Source of the DNA: Laccaria trichodermophora
Taxonomy: Eukaryota > Basidiomycota > Agaricomycetes > Agaricales > Hydnangiaceae
Direction: 5' to 3'
Length of the DNA: 64,000 nt
NCBI GenBank assembly: GCA_018417955.1
Contig: JACTVC010000016.1
Span: 62,001 to 126,000 of the forward strand
Shown here: piece after piece, positions 1-11,596 of the stretch
Layout: the number at the start of each line of letters is the position of its first letter
Numbering within the stretch: the stretch's first letter is position 1
The notes under the pieces: generated by a model
What the model was told of the DNA's origin: nothing
What the model saw: only the letters and a program-made list of their open reading frames with translations
Database searches by the model: none
Translations under genes and position numbers: made by a program

Positions 1-300
1 GACCTTCAGGATTGTATTTTGGTATGGTTTCGGCTCTATGCGTTCAGACTTCAAAATTTGAAAGCCCACCTGATAGAGACAAATAGAATATATATATATA
101 CAAATGGCCGACTGTACAGTTTCTATCCAAATGAAGATAATATTTGAAATTCAATCAGCCACAAGAGCCGTGGCCTCAAGGCTTCCACATGAGCCTGAGC
201 TTTGGGCTTTCCTAAGCCTCGATGACGGCCCAACAAGGCCCGGCTTCAGGATGGCTGGCCATGGCTGGCTTACGGCTTTGGGCCGGGCCCGGCACATCAC
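1..300. mobile_element. Family-X MITE, right end (copy 1, truncated by window)
   Basis: GC-rich sequence built of GGCCTGGC/GGCTTTGGG-type words, ending in GCACATCAC at 292-300. The stretch from about 185 to 265 is closely similar, in the same orientation, to 63905-64000 at the other end of the window. That second copy begins at 63111 with GTGATGTGC, the inverse of the end seen here, so the two together define terminal inverted repeats of one short non-autonomous element. Only the right part of this copy is inside the window. I see no convincing coding sequence in it. Confidence 0.6.
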
Positions 301-419
301 CACATTGAATGACCACGACTTCACCACGCATTTGCATCGTTGGAAGCACTTGCGCCCCTTCCACCGCTACACCTACGCTCTTACCCTTGAGTGAGCATTT
401 TCACCTCGAACCTCCCAGG

Positions 420-1795
420 ATGCTGCACCGATTTCGTTCAAGAAAGATGCCCTCTTCCCCATCCCTCCTCCATCGATTTCACACGATGTTTAAGCGCCGA
501 GGACGACCTACCCAGAGCGAAAAAGACATAGCTAACCATTCAAATGAATGGAATATACCCCTTCCCCCAGATCTAATGTATCACATCATTGACGCCTACC
601 TCGACACATCCACGATAATAGCTTTGTGTGCCGCGATCCCAGTTCTTCGGCCTTACTGCCACCCACGACCATACCGACACATGGCTGTCCACATTCACAA
701 ATATTATTTACCTCCTCAGACGCACGAAGTTGACATCGAACTATCCGAATCTCCTCTTACCCTCTACCAGGAGGACAAGTCTATATTCCTTTCATCTCAG
801 CTGCATGACTTAGGCTATGCTAGCACGGAAAAAGCGCACAGCGTCCTGTCCTTGGTCAGACATCTAACGCATGATTTAACGTCAATCTATCTGAATATCT
901 CAGTAAGATGGAATGAGCTCGATGAGTTCGTGAAAGTCTACATCTTGGCTCTTCTGCAACGCAGCGGATTATGCTCAGTCAAGCTGAATAGCCGTCACAT
1001 TCCAGTGAACTTGCTGGGTGTGGTGCAAAATCTCAAAATGCTCGAAGTGGATATGGAGTCTTTGTGGCATCCTGACAATATTTCTTTGTCGGGACAAAGA
1101 GGAAAGGTGTACGTCGAAGAAGTCCGTCTCCGTGGCGGTCTCCATTATTGCCTCATCGGACCCGGGACACCGTTTAATTGGTCCAGATTGAGTGCGATTG
1201 AGTATACCAGATGTCGAGGGGGTCCACAAGGGCTGCTTGAGTTGTGTTCCTCCTCTCTTCAATCGCTAGAATTTACCATGTATGGGGAAGATGGTGAGCA
1301 GTGATTTATCCCTCACCCTACTAAACTCACATGAACTTTTCATACTTAGTTTATATCGACCACGGCCTCGATCTCGGCATTCTTACCGGCCTCCGTCATC
1401 TCACATTATCCATCAGTCTTACCTATTCTGTTGAACAGACAGTGTATGACAATCCCGGAACCTACTCCTCAATTAAGCCGTTTAGGTGGGTTCCCTACAT
1501 ATTGGCATCATGCAACGGGAACAACACTGTGGAGAAAATCGTCCTTATAATGAGTACGGTAGACCCTCAAGATTTGAGACAGTGTGACTGGCTCTCCGTG
1601 GATAAAATCTTCGAGGGGGAGGGGACATGGATGTCGCTGAAGGAGGTGCTGGTCGTGAATTGTAAGGTCAATGAATGGCGCACCTATCGGGAACTGGAAG
1701 CCGGCCAGTTGGAGTATATTGAAGCTAGTCTGACGCCTTGTCTTCAAGCAAGGGAGGTAATTAATTGGCGTCAGTATGTTAAAGATAGCATGTAA
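420..1795 (+). CDS. F-box/leucine-rich-repeat-like protein, 2 exons
   Basis: Likely exons 420-1293 and 1350-1795 with a 56-bp intron (GTGAGC..CTTAG); frames join exactly and give about 439 residues. The start is the ATG at 420, after which there is a short basic stretch and then, near residues 48-75, an F-box-like helix pair (LPPDLMYHIIDAYLD, then an alternating leucine/alanine helix and a basic Pro-rich end). The remainder has leucine-spaced segments of the kind seen in the very large, poorly conserved F-box/LRR-like families of mushrooms. In those families the F-box is thought to bind Skp1 in an SCF ubiquitin ligase and the repeats to choose the target. That function is family inference only. 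The C-terminal half (WLSVDKIFEGEGTW, then a strand ending in VVNCK) also fits that family. No obvious partner gene is adjacent. Confidence 0.7.
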
Positions 1796-2335
1796 CCCTT
1801 TCCATTGAGTACTATCATTCCTTTCATCTGGTCCATCAAATACCATGTAAAGACCTCTGATTTTCCATTATTATGGATTGATTCCGTTTACGAGATAACC
1901 AATTGCGAGTATCTTTTATGTCGTGCTAAATTCTAATTATGAAGGGACTATGTAGTGAATTCCAATGGAATTTTATTCTCTGAGTTAGTGGAACACAGAT
2001 TACTAAAATCACATTTCGCAGAATCAGGAGCCTTCAAGTGGTTTCGTGGATGCCAAGGTGAATGTCAAGTTGAAGAGAGATTGTGCACTGCGCATGTGCC
2101 CTTATGTGGATGTTATTATGTATAGGGAGACAGGGGTCGAAATGGAACGGTAGAGGAATGTAGAGGACTTTCCAGCTGAGTGAAGTGAGAATCTGGGAAT
2201 CTGAAGAAGCGGGCCTGCCCGATCGAGGTGCGGGAGAGGACATGTATCTGCAATTTATGAGGATCCGTTAAATGCTGTGTAATGTATAGTTGACCTCCGC
2301 CAAGAATTTTTTTGTCCGTTTTCCTCGTTTCACAT
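1796..2335. other. Intergenic, nothing recognised
   Basis: Between the F-box-like gene and a minus-strand ORF. Short ORFs on the minus strand at 2034-2335 have no recognisable domain. They could be a 3' exon of the 2336-2698 ORF, but I see no clear splice pair. Confidence 0.3.
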
Positions 2336-2698
2336 TCAGCTCCATTCCCTTGGCCACATCCACCCATTACTTTTCAGATTCTCAAACCAGCCCAACTCCT
2401 CATCCTCATAGAGTATCCGCACATTCCCATCCTCCACATTGATCTCCACTCGATCTCCCTTCCAATCGTTCAAATTCCCAGAACGAAGCTCATTGTCATC
2501 CTCCTCCACTTCCCAATCCTCATGCAACGGCCCAATAAAGTATCCTCGGTTGATGGCGTCCTCGTCCAGTGGTACCACCACGCTCAACACACTTGGGGAA
2601 AGGTAGAGGTGGCGGTCGATGTTGCCTGCAGCATCAGCAAAACCTGATTTTCCCACGTAGACAGGCATAGTGCTTCCGCTAATATCATAGTTTCCCAT
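2336..2698 (-). CDS. Small acidic hypothetical protein (120 aa)
   Basis: ATG at 2698, stop at 2336. The product is acidic and Trp-rich at its end (ELGWF..., GWMWPREW). The run of charged residues EDWEVEEDDNE lies near residue 70. I recognise no domain, signal peptide or membrane segment. The ORF has ordinary amino-acid composition and no low-complexity, which makes it better than a random ORF, but there is no homology argument I can make. It could also be the first exon of a longer gene running toward 2034. Confidence 0.35.
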   Translation of the reverse strand: MGNYDISGSTMPVYVGKSGFADAAGNIDRHLYLSPSVLSVVVPLDEDAINRGYFIGPLHEDWEVEEDDNELRSGNLNDWKGDRVEINVEDGNVRILYEDEELGWFENLKSNGWMWPREWS

Positions 2699-3904
2699 AG
2701 TTACACGCCAAGTTTGGCTAGATGCCCTAGCGCTCCACAGTGCTCCACAGCACTGTGTGGGCGTAAGCTTGTGCTATACAGCACTACAGAGACTTGTGCC
2801 GTTACTATAGGGTGCTATAGAGGGGCCTCCACTTTCTACCCAGCCCTTATAGGGAGTCAAACTACAAGTATACTAGATTTCAGTAGAAAACACATTCCCT
2901 ATTGTATATGAATAATTTATGACCAAAATACGCCTGGAATAAGAAGAAAGTACAACACTGTCCAGAGATTGATTGACCTACAAAGATTGCAACAAGAAAG
3001 AATATGAAGTATCTTTTGCAAAACATATTCGTCTTTTGTGATTTTTTTTGCGTTGGAAAGTGGTGTTCAAGCCGATTCCAACGCGTCTATTTACGTAGTA
3101 TTTCGTTCAAAACTCAAATGGCTTTGGACCAATTACTGGTGAAGAATCTGTCTAAAAACGGTAAATGTTATCGGAGGTCGCCTTAAACGTCGAAATATTA
3201 GGGGCTCTCAGACCCGTTTTAAAGCTCTAATTTGTGCGTTTCTAACAAGCCCAAAATCGCATGAAACAGAGCAGAACTCATGATGATAATATATATTTCA
3301 GATGTCTAATACAGGCCAAATAGTTTATGCTACAGTTTGTGAGGTACTCCAAATTTTTCTACGCCGTAAATTGGATTGCATTCGCGTGAATGAAGCAATT
3401 AAAATAAGCCTACATAGAGGCCAAACGGTGCAATACTCATGAAGTTATAGCTATGAGCTACCTTAGAAAGTGTAAGTGTGAATTGATGGAAGTCGGTACT
3501 GTTGCGGGAAGTCACGTGCCGCGCTCAACTCACATTTTCGAACTTAGACAACTTCAATTGTTACTACTAGTACTACTACCAAAAAACAGGAAATTTCGGG
3601 AAATCATGGAAATAGCCAGGAAATTTCTGGTAACAACTGCAAATTTCTTGGAAGGCTCGGAAATTGTTCAATAATTTTCCAATATGAACTTTATATTTGC
3701 CTGATTACATGGTGCCATCTACAATTGTGTATGCCCACCTCGAATGCCATGCTTTCTGTGAAAGACAGTGACAGGCGACAAACAACTTCAAGTTGCAAGA
3801 CAATTCGTTCAAGTCCGTTGAAACTCCGACATCATGTGATTATGTTGAACTTTGAATTTCCCAACACGGAAATTCATTGTTCTTCCTTCCCACCAGTTCA
3901 ACTT
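2699..3904. other. Intergenic, AT-rich in part, no gene recognised
   Basis: Contains a CACAGTGCTCCACAGCACTGTG palindrome-like stretch near 2735-2757 and short words (GTGCTATA, CTATAGGG) that recur loosely at 4850-5050. No ORF above about 85 codons looks coding. Confidence 0.3.
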
Positions 3905-4670
3905 CTCCTTGACAAACGGCGTCCTCCCTCGTCGAGTTACAGCATCCTCCCTCCCTCGTTGACGAACTGCGTCCCTCGATGAACAGTGTCCTCCCTCGTC
4001 CATGAACGGCGTCCTCCCTCCCTTGAAGAACGGCATCCTCCCTCTCTTGAAGAATGGCTTCCTCCCCCCTTGAAGAATGGCTCCCTGCCTCCCTTGAAGA
4101 ACAGCTCGCTCCCGTGAAGAATGGCTTCCTCCCTTAAAGAAAAGATCCCTCCCTCATCGACGAACAGCTCCCTCGTCGACAAACAACTCCTCCCTCGACG
4201 AATGGCTCCCTCTCTCGGCAAACAGCTCCCTCCCTTGACGAAAGGCTCCCTCTTGACAAACCGCCCCCTCCCTCGACAAACGGCTCCCCCGATGAACAGT
4301 GTCCTCCCTCGATGAACTGCTCCCTCACTCGTCGACGAACGGCATCCTCCCTCCCTTGACGGACGGCGTTTCTCCCTCGACGAATGGTGTCCTCCCTCCC
4401 TCGTTGATGAACGGCGTCCTCCCTCTCTCGTTGATAAATGGCGTTCCCCCTGCCTTGAAAAACGGCGTCTTCCCTCGCTTGTCGACAAACGCATCTTCCC
4501 TCTGTTGTCGACGAACGGTGTCCTCCCTCCCTTGTCGACGAATGGCGTCCTCCCTCCTTTGAAGAACGGCTCCGTCCCTCGACAAACAACCGTCCTCCCT
4601 TCCTTGTTGGCGAATGGCATCCTCCCTTCCTTGTCCGTGAATGGCATCCTCCCTCTGTTGATGAAAGATG
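3905..4670. repeat. Minisatellite, about 20-25 bp unit
   Basis: About 35 imperfect head-to-tail copies of a unit close to CTCCCTCGTCGACGAACGGC / CTCCCTTGAAGAACGGCGTC. The unit length varies, so long open frames exist on both strands (for example 4686-3937 minus, which reads as repeated GGRTPFVDKG). These are by-products of the repeat and not annotated as genes. Confidence 0.9.
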
Positions 4671-4845
4671 GACGGTCTGCAGTCATTACTATGTAGAATA
4701 TTAGGATATCTTGTATAATGTAGTAGTGCAGACAATAAACTTATTTTTCGTAACACAAGTTCTGTGTAAAAATCATGCAATATGGTATTAAAATGAGCAG
4801 AATGTATGCCCCCCCTCTAGGAATCTGCAGACCCCAGGGGTTGCT

Positions 4846-4976
4846 ACTGAGGGCTGCAGATCTGCTCCGTAATTCTAGGGAGCACTATGAAGTGGCTATG
4901 TGTTTCTATGAATGGCTGCAGATCTGCTCTGAGATTCTAGGGAGTGCTGTGTAGTGGCTGTGCGTTTCTATGTAGA
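4846..4976. repeat. Two-copy tandem repeat, about 62 bp unit
   Basis: GGCTGCAGATCTGCTC followed by ATTCTAGGGAG and TGTTTCTATG occurs at about 4852 and again at about 4914 with the same internal order. Similar words continue to about 5020. Confidence 0.75.
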
Positions 4977-5309
4977 GCTGCATAGAACGTGCAGGTGACT
5001 GTAAAGGTGATACCCCTTTCTATGGTGCTATGGCACTACACAGCCCTGCCACGTGCTGCCTAGCTCACCCAGGTTTTGCTGATGAGTGATTCGTAGTCTA
5101 AGAGGACCACGGAAGTTGCGCGGGAGGAAGAGGGTCACGGGGGAGGCGGTGCTAGGAATTCCTGGATCCCCTGGAGAGTTTGTTGTGCAAGTCAGATGGA
5201 TGGGTGGGTGCGGGTTAGGAGCATGCTAAGTTTGAGAAAAAATATTCAGGGTTCGGGAGAGCGAATAAGGAAGTCAACACTCACAAGGCGAGCTTTGAGT
5301 GGGTAAGCC

Positions 5310-6007
5310 TTATGTAAACCGCATACTCTTCCTGGTGGTCACTTTGATATCCAACTTTGTCTGGTGCTTCGGCTTCTCCGCCAATCTTGCATTCAAATTC
5401 GCAGACGACACCATGTGTTTTCGATACGATGAGATGGAATCGTTATCAGCTACAAGGTGCAGGACAACATCCATGGTGCCGTTCTCAATCTCCAACTTGA
5501 CATTCTTCTGCAAGGAACTTCCGTAGTCTTGCAATATGCTGTACTTAAACGTGTAGTAGCAGGAATCCAAATGTGAAGGAATATAGAGGAAATTTCACCA
5601 GCATTGGTCAAAGGAAGTTGAGGAACCGTTCCCTTTTTTTTGGCTCTTCTGTCCATTGTGGTTTAGAAAGGGTGTGTGCAGCCAATGTTCAGTCACCGTT
5701 TGAGATCGTGGTGAGCGTTGATTAGGTAAGGGCATAACAACCTTCTTGCCTCGTCAAACAGCCATCGGTCTTCTTCAATCAAAACAACACATCCGGAGAC
5801 CCAGTTTTCCCAGTGAATGACGGCAGAAAGACCTATTGCTCGCGTGTCAAGGCGGAGGTTTCGGAAGGGGACGGGCAATGGCAACTCTCAACAGCCGTCG
5901 ATGCCACAGTCATGGGTAAACTTGTCTCGAAAGATCTTGAGCTTATTGTGGCTAACATAGTTTTCATTTCAGATCACCCCGAATTTGTGGCGCTGGGGCT
6001 GCAATGA
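5310..6007 (-). other. Possible decayed minus-strand gene
   Basis: Two stretches look protein-like on the minus strand: 5884-5693 (containing VIHWENWVSGCVVLIEEDRW) and 5570-5310 (containing VKLEIENGTMDVVLHLVAD). They lie in different frames and I could not place splice sites joining them. No family recognised; it may be a relic or chance. Confidence 0.2.
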
Positions 6008-6241
6008 CCTGTTGGATGAGGTGAATGGCAACTGACGATTGTAAGGTGTGTTCACGACGTGTATGACTTGAATACGTGGAACTGATGTGCCATTTCAATA
6101 AATTAGACGTTTACATGGATCTTTCTCAGCAACGACATTCACCAATGACGTTGAACGGACATGGCTCTGGTGGCAAGGGTGGTGCTAAGATGCTATCTGC
6201 GAGAGACGGTGAGCTTGGTGAGATGGGGACCTGAGGAGAGT

Positions 6242-6249
6242 CAAGTTAA
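6242..6249. repeat. Target site duplication, left copy (CAAGTTAA)
   Basis: Identical to 6824-6831 and directly abutting the MITE terminus. Confidence 0.9.
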
Positions 6250-6823
6250 TAGTGTTTGAAAGTCCGGTTCGGTCCGGTTTTTTGATGCCCAGGGGTGTTA
6301 ACCGTAACCGTAACTGGTCTGCATTTTCCCCAGAAGTCAAAAGACCAGACCGGACCGCAAAAAGACCGCAGACCACGGTTTTTTGCGGTCTATAGACCGG
6401 TTTCAGTCTGCATCGGTTTTAACTGGTTTATGACCGGTCTTTAGGCCAATATTTTAAAATTATTAATCGGTAAATTTATTAACATTTTTAATAGCTTCAA
6501 AACGAGCCCAAGAACGTTAAATTCCGATAGGAATTGGTGCTTCTATAAAATAAGTCTGGTACATCTATTATTCCCCAAAGTAATTTACATGTTAATTCAT
6601 ATCTCTCTCGTTTTTTTACCAAATCGTACGTTCTTGGGTGCGTTTTAAAGGGTATTTAAGGGGCTACAAAAGACCGGTCCAAACCGGTTCACTTTAACCG
6701 GTTTTTTTGCGGTCTTTACATTTCAAAAATAAAAGACCGTAACCGCAGGTCCGGTCTTTTGCGGTCTTGGTCCGGTCTGGTTACGGTCTTTTTCCAGTCA
6801 TGAGACCGGACTTCCAAACACTA
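6250..6823. mobile_element. hAT-like MITE, 574 bp, intact
   Basis: Begins TAGTGTTTGAAAGTCCGGT and ends with the inverse, ACCGGACTTCCAAACACTA (the two 19-base termini differ at one position after TAGTGTTTG). It is flanked by the perfect 8-bp duplication CAAGTTAA. Eight-bp duplications and TAGTGTT-type ends are the hallmark of hAT elements. Both end regions are packed with CCGGTC/GACCGG and TTGCGGTCTT motifs, as expected for subterminal transposase-binding repeats. The centre (about 6440-6660) is AT-rich. There is no transposase ORF, so movement would need an enzyme supplied elsewhere. Confidence 0.92.
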
Positions 6824-6831
6824 CAAGTTAA
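6824..6831. repeat. Target site duplication, right copy (CAAGTTAA)
   Basis: Identical to 6242-6249. Confidence 0.9.
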
Positions 6832-7289
6832 CAAACCTGTTAAGCAGGGGTTCAACATCTTGATAGCTTGGGGATCACATTGGTTGATCAGACGATTACC
6901 AAGAGCTCTAGAACATGAACATCAATCCCCACCGCCGTCCCACTGTATCTTTACGCTATCGGCTGGTCGATTGATGACGAATCAATGGCCCTGATTCTTT
7001 CCCGCCCACTCAATGTGGACCGACGGTGGCCTACGAAGATCTAGGACGATCCTGGGGCGGGGGAGACTCGAAAGGCAGCAGTACCTTTGTCGTTTGCGGC
7101 ACCACATTCCTGTTGCACGCAACTTCCCACTTTCTCTCATACGCTTGAGTCGCGCAGCACAATTGCTGGGATGGTCCATTTTTCCTTGAACCCGTCCCCA
7201 GCCATGAACTGGCAGGTGTCAAGCTCAGTGTAAGTAGCTTCCTCAATATGCTCTTTATCTTTGGCATTGAAATGGGATCCAGGTCCATT

Positions 7290-8560
7290 GAGGTTCAAGA
7301 CTGCACCCACCATCCCTCCAAGCCCTGGTGTTGAGAATGTGCAGTGGGCAAACCACCAATAGCGTACATCAAATCACGCAGAAGGTTACATCCCATGCCA
7401 TTGTCCTGCTCACGATGACCGGGAAAAGTCAAGTTAGTCTCCGCGTTCCTCCAACCCAAACCCAATACGACCTTTCTCAGGACACAGACGCCTGGTCCCT
7501 CATTATTTCCCCCCCATCTCTTCGCAGCGTTCTCGATCCCGACTTCCCCACAATCATTTGAGCCACGTCTCATATCCACCCTGACGAACCCCTACAGCTC
7601 CTGAGGTTCCTGAGTGGTGCAGGTCACGAAATCTGAAACGCCATGTCAAGGATCCTGATCCACATATAGCACAGAAACGAGGGGACATTGGCGTTGAACC
7701 ATCCGAGACTCTTAATGGTCGATCTACATCGATGAGTGGTGACAGCAGTTACACTAGGGTTGCTGCTTGACTCCCCTAGCGAGAGCCCATCTTATACGTT
7801 GCTCTTGGGACACACCCTCTTCAGTCGCCAGAGCACCCCTGGTACGTGACCTACTTCGCCAGACTTGTGTTTATGTTATTAATCGTCTATGAACCAGTTT
7901 CCCTCGGCGCAGGTGTCAGTTTTACTGACCTTGGCAGCTGTTCAGCAATCCACAAAATCTCTGCAAAAGCCAGGTTCTCATCACCGGCGAACCTGCGTCT
8001 ATCCGACCTGCACTAGCGCTGACATTACTACAGCTTAAAATGCTAATAAGTAGCTTTCTCGCCGTTTAGTACGTCCCCCCCTTCAGCTATACCACCCCAC
8101 TTTTCTTACCTGTTTTTTCATAGGGAATAACGATGACCCACTCCAGCCGGATTCACCGCCACAACAGGTACCTCATCCCCAACAGCAAAAACCATTACAT
8201 CTGGCTCTACTGGTAACGGCACATGGGTCTAGCGCCACAACCTCATCCATCCCCTCCACCTCGAGCGCCACTTCAACTATCAGCTCTGGAAGTTCCGGTG
8301 CAGTTACAACATCTGCGACGACCACTCCAGCAGTTCCAACGGAAAGCCAAACATCATGACCATGGCAATCGTCGCAGGCGTGGCAGTCTTTTTAGCGCCG
8401 GTTCTGTTCGGTAGGGGGTTTCTTGTGGTTCTGTAAATCCTGCTGGAAGAAAAGGGTTCAGGCTGTAGCAGAAGAGAGGTCCCCGTCGGAACATTCGTTG
8501 ATGAGGTTGGAGCGACATTCACGAGAGAACGTTACTCTATATTGGGCATGTCATCCTTGT
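7290..8560 (+). pseudogene. Relic of a Ser/Thr-rich single-pass membrane protein
   Basis: On the plus strand 8150-8360 encodes, with frame changes and stops, a Ser/Thr/Ala-rich linker (runs such as SSATSTISSGSSGAV). It is followed by a hydrophobic stretch at about 8355-8420 (AIVAGVAVFLAPVLFG) and then a basic cytosolic-type segment (WFCKSCWKKR at about 8425-8460). This order (extracellular Ser/Thr linker, one membrane span, basic tail) is common in mushroom cell-surface proteins. No frame stays open across it, so it appears broken or many-exoned. Upstream exons between 7290 and 8150 are guesswork. Confidence 0.25.
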
Positions 8561-9837
8561 CATGCATCTCCGTCGTAAGTGTCCCGCTTTCTTCTTTTAT
8601 TCTTTCGCGACTCTTATGCTTCATGACGTGGTTATAGAACCTCACTGAATCTCTTCGCTTCCCCGACTATTATTCCCATTCGCACTTTCTCAACGTACCA
8701 AGAACTCCCCAATTCTCGGTACCGTAAACTGTTGCTGGCGTCGATAGCGATGCATTCTTTATGCGACATACATTCGACTTGGGTTCATTCGACACCCGAG
8801 ATCCCCCGAGCCGCTCAAGTACTCTCTCAACTACCTCAATTTACACTGGGGAGCCAGTTTCATCGAAGGGGTGATGGTGGTGAAGAAGAAGAGGAGGGAA
8901 GGGGGAGGAAGTGGATCATGGTGTCGGGGTGGTGAGCGTGGTGATTACGTCGCCCGCCGATGAGGTGTGCATGATGGAAGATGGTCAACTACGACGGGAT
9001 GACGCCCGCTTTGAAGGACAAGAAAGTGGCATTAGCCCTATCCACTGCGGGGAACCTCTGGCGACTCAGATAGAGTTTCACAAGCTTGCTCGACTCTCCA
9101 AGGCCACGACATAAAGAAGTTCTATAATGTTGTCACAAACGAACTTCCTTCTTATCGGGAATGCATCAACTTCTCGCTTGATTCCATGCCGTTTTCCACT
9201 TTCCTCTGTATACAAATTCCAGTCGACTCCCACATAGCTGACTCGAAATGTCGTCTGTTAAGCTTGTAAATGTAATGTCCCCCTTTCCGTTGCCTCCCTG
9301 TTCAAGGTGTGGTCAATTGTGATGGAATACCACCACCAACAACTCTACCAACGTTCAGCAATGGATCGTTTTGGCTCACAAGGAGGATGTCGTTCTTAAT
9401 TTTGACGACATCGCCTCTTTCCACAAGTGCGTCAGTATTTCCTTCGCCTCATTGGTTTGTCGGCGTGGACTCCCATCCAGGGACCAAGGGGTTTGCTGTT
9501 TTCTCCCCTTAATCATCCAGCTTTTGGGAACACAAGAATCAATGAAATCGAGGCACGTCTGAAATGGCTTTATGGGGAGGAATCAGAATCGTTGTGGACC
9601 ACATAACAGAGGCTGAGCAAGAAAGAAGTTTTTGGCCGTTTGTGCGTGGTCACTAGCACTAGTCACTAGTACTCTAGTCCTCGCTTGCAAAGGTCTTCGC
9701 TGAGTATTGATTTGTTCGGTGGCGTTGAGCACATGTTGCAGACAAACACCATTGGTCGGCTTGGCTTTCGGGTGTTTTCGCTGCTCGCCATGTTGACATC
9801 AAACATAGTGGTCTGATCTGGCCTGATCGGACGTGAG
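8561..9837. other. Intergenic, no gene recognised
   Basis: Only short ORFs in all frames, none with a recognisable motif. The 5' exon(s) of the membrane protein gene at 9838 may lie in the last few hundred bases. Confidence 0.3.
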
Positions 9838-11596
9838 GTGCCTGTCAAGGCAACCTTCACCTTTCCTTGCGGCAACACCGTTCAAATACCTGTGGGTTAC
9901 AGTGGATGGAACGATTCAGGCCTCGTTTTCTCCATGTTCGTATTGCTGTCCATTCTTTATCTTTCTCTTCAGGCGATTCGCGCTTCACCTTTACCGCTTC
10001 CGATTGACATCAGCAATGCCCTGGATGGCTTACAACTACCAACCTGCTCGTGCATTGATCAGCGATCGATTTCAGATATCCTTTGGAGCTGCTTTGCTAC
10101 TATCTTCGCTTGCACTTGGCTGTCAGTACACCCCAACATGCCGGGTCCGGATGAAGGGCCTTGGAAGACTGCTTTTCGGAGGCTCGAATTAATGTTCTGG
10201 TCTCTCATCTGCCCTGAGATGATCATTCTTTGGGCTTTCAGGCAATGGTTTGCTGCCCGAAACTTGCGAGATGAATATGGTGGTGCGTTATTCCCGTGGT
10301 GATGAACCTTCAAGCTTCAAGGACTTACTGCGGTTAGGGCTGGGATGGACAAAAACGCATGGTTACTTTCTACAGATGGGGGGATTTATGCTCATGGATG
10401 GAGACGAAAGGAAGGGCGTTCTCACGCATGTCATGTTCCATAAGCTGCTTCAGGAGGGCAAGGTTGCGTTCCCATCAATTACAGAGGAAGAAATTGAAGA
10501 CAGGAGCAAGGCTGACAGCCTGACGAAAGGAATAGCGGTTTTGCAGACCACGTGGTTCATCGCCCAGTGCGTTAGTCGAACAGTGCAGGGACTGATCATC
10601 ACTGAAGTCGAATTGATCACGCTGGCTTTCGCTGCCCTCAATGGAATATTATATTTCCTGTGGTGGAACAAGCCTCTCGACGTCAAGTGTTGTGTGCCAG
10701 TTTTTTTGCTAAACGGAGATTGCAAGCCTGTAGAGATTCCCCCGTTTGAGCCGAAGAGTAAGTTGTTTATTTTATAGAATTAAGAATTGAACTGATAAAA
10801 TATAGGGTGGGCCTGGGGATCCTTTGGCATGTTTCGGTCTGTAGAAAGATGGTTTTTCAAATCTCCTGGCACAGAGGAATCTACAGGTTCGTGTTGCTCC
10901 GTCAGTAGCTTTGATCTGTAATTCCAAGCACAGTGGTTTCTTTACTCATGGCAGCTCATAAAACCGCCAAGGTTCCTCACTCCATCCCTCAGAGTAAGTC
11001 CATTTCCAGTGTCTTTTTGGAAATAAATTGACAGAACGATATTAACAGTGGGCATCGTCACACTTGCTACCACCTGTGCATTACGAGTGACAAGTGTTTT
11101 GTTGGAGCTCCTCCACCTTCCGATCAGGGCGATAGCGGTTTTTGTCTCCAGGCTCGGGGATCTCTTAGGTTGCGATATGGTCGATGAGGATGCCCTTCGG
11201 GTCCCAACGTTTTACGCGCCTCCCATTGATGACCGTGGAGAGATTGGGGTCTTGATAACGACCGTGATCATTGGTTCGCTCTTCGGAGGCATCCATTGCG
11301 CTGGCTGGAATTTCCCCTTCCCCTCTCACACAGAGCTGGTTATCTGGCGCGTATCCTCTTTGATCATCGTCATTGTTCCGTGCACCTTTGTGCCTATATT
11401 TGTGGCGGCGTTTATGAATAGCATGGATACCATCGACAAAATCTATTTCCCCTGGTTCATCCTTTGTTTCTTTGGCATTGTGTTCTATGTTCTCGCACGG
11501 CTCACCCTTTTTGTCGAAGCTTTAACCGCCCTGAGGCACCTTCCCCCGGGAGCATACGCTGTAGTCGAATGGACAGCCTTCTTACTCCATATGTGA
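9838..11596 (+). CDS. Multi-pass membrane protein, 5 exons (Agaricomycete family of unknown function)
   Basis: Exons 9838-10279, 10338-10757, 10806-10886, 10955-10993 and 11049-11596 join in frame, ending at the TGA at 11594-11596 and giving about 509 residues. Hydrophobic spans include the stretch near residues 30-48, WSCFATIFACTWLSV, ELMFWSLICPEMIILWAF, LITLAFAALNGILYFLWW, GVLITTVIIGSLFGGIHCAGW, VSSLIIVIVPCTFVPIFVAA and WFILCFFGIVFYVLARL. The motifs TTWFIAQC, ALNGILYFLWWNKPLDV and FGGIHCAGWNFPFP are signatures of a large membrane-protein family of mushroom genomes with no established function that I know of. At 9838 the frame opens with GTG and no in-frame ATG is convincing, so a first exon upstream is probably missing. 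All four introns have GT..AG ends. Confidence 0.72.

Noticed and set aside
3937..4686. A 249-codon minus-strand ORF
   Set aside because: It is entirely minisatellite repeat; equally long frames exist in other frames of the same array.
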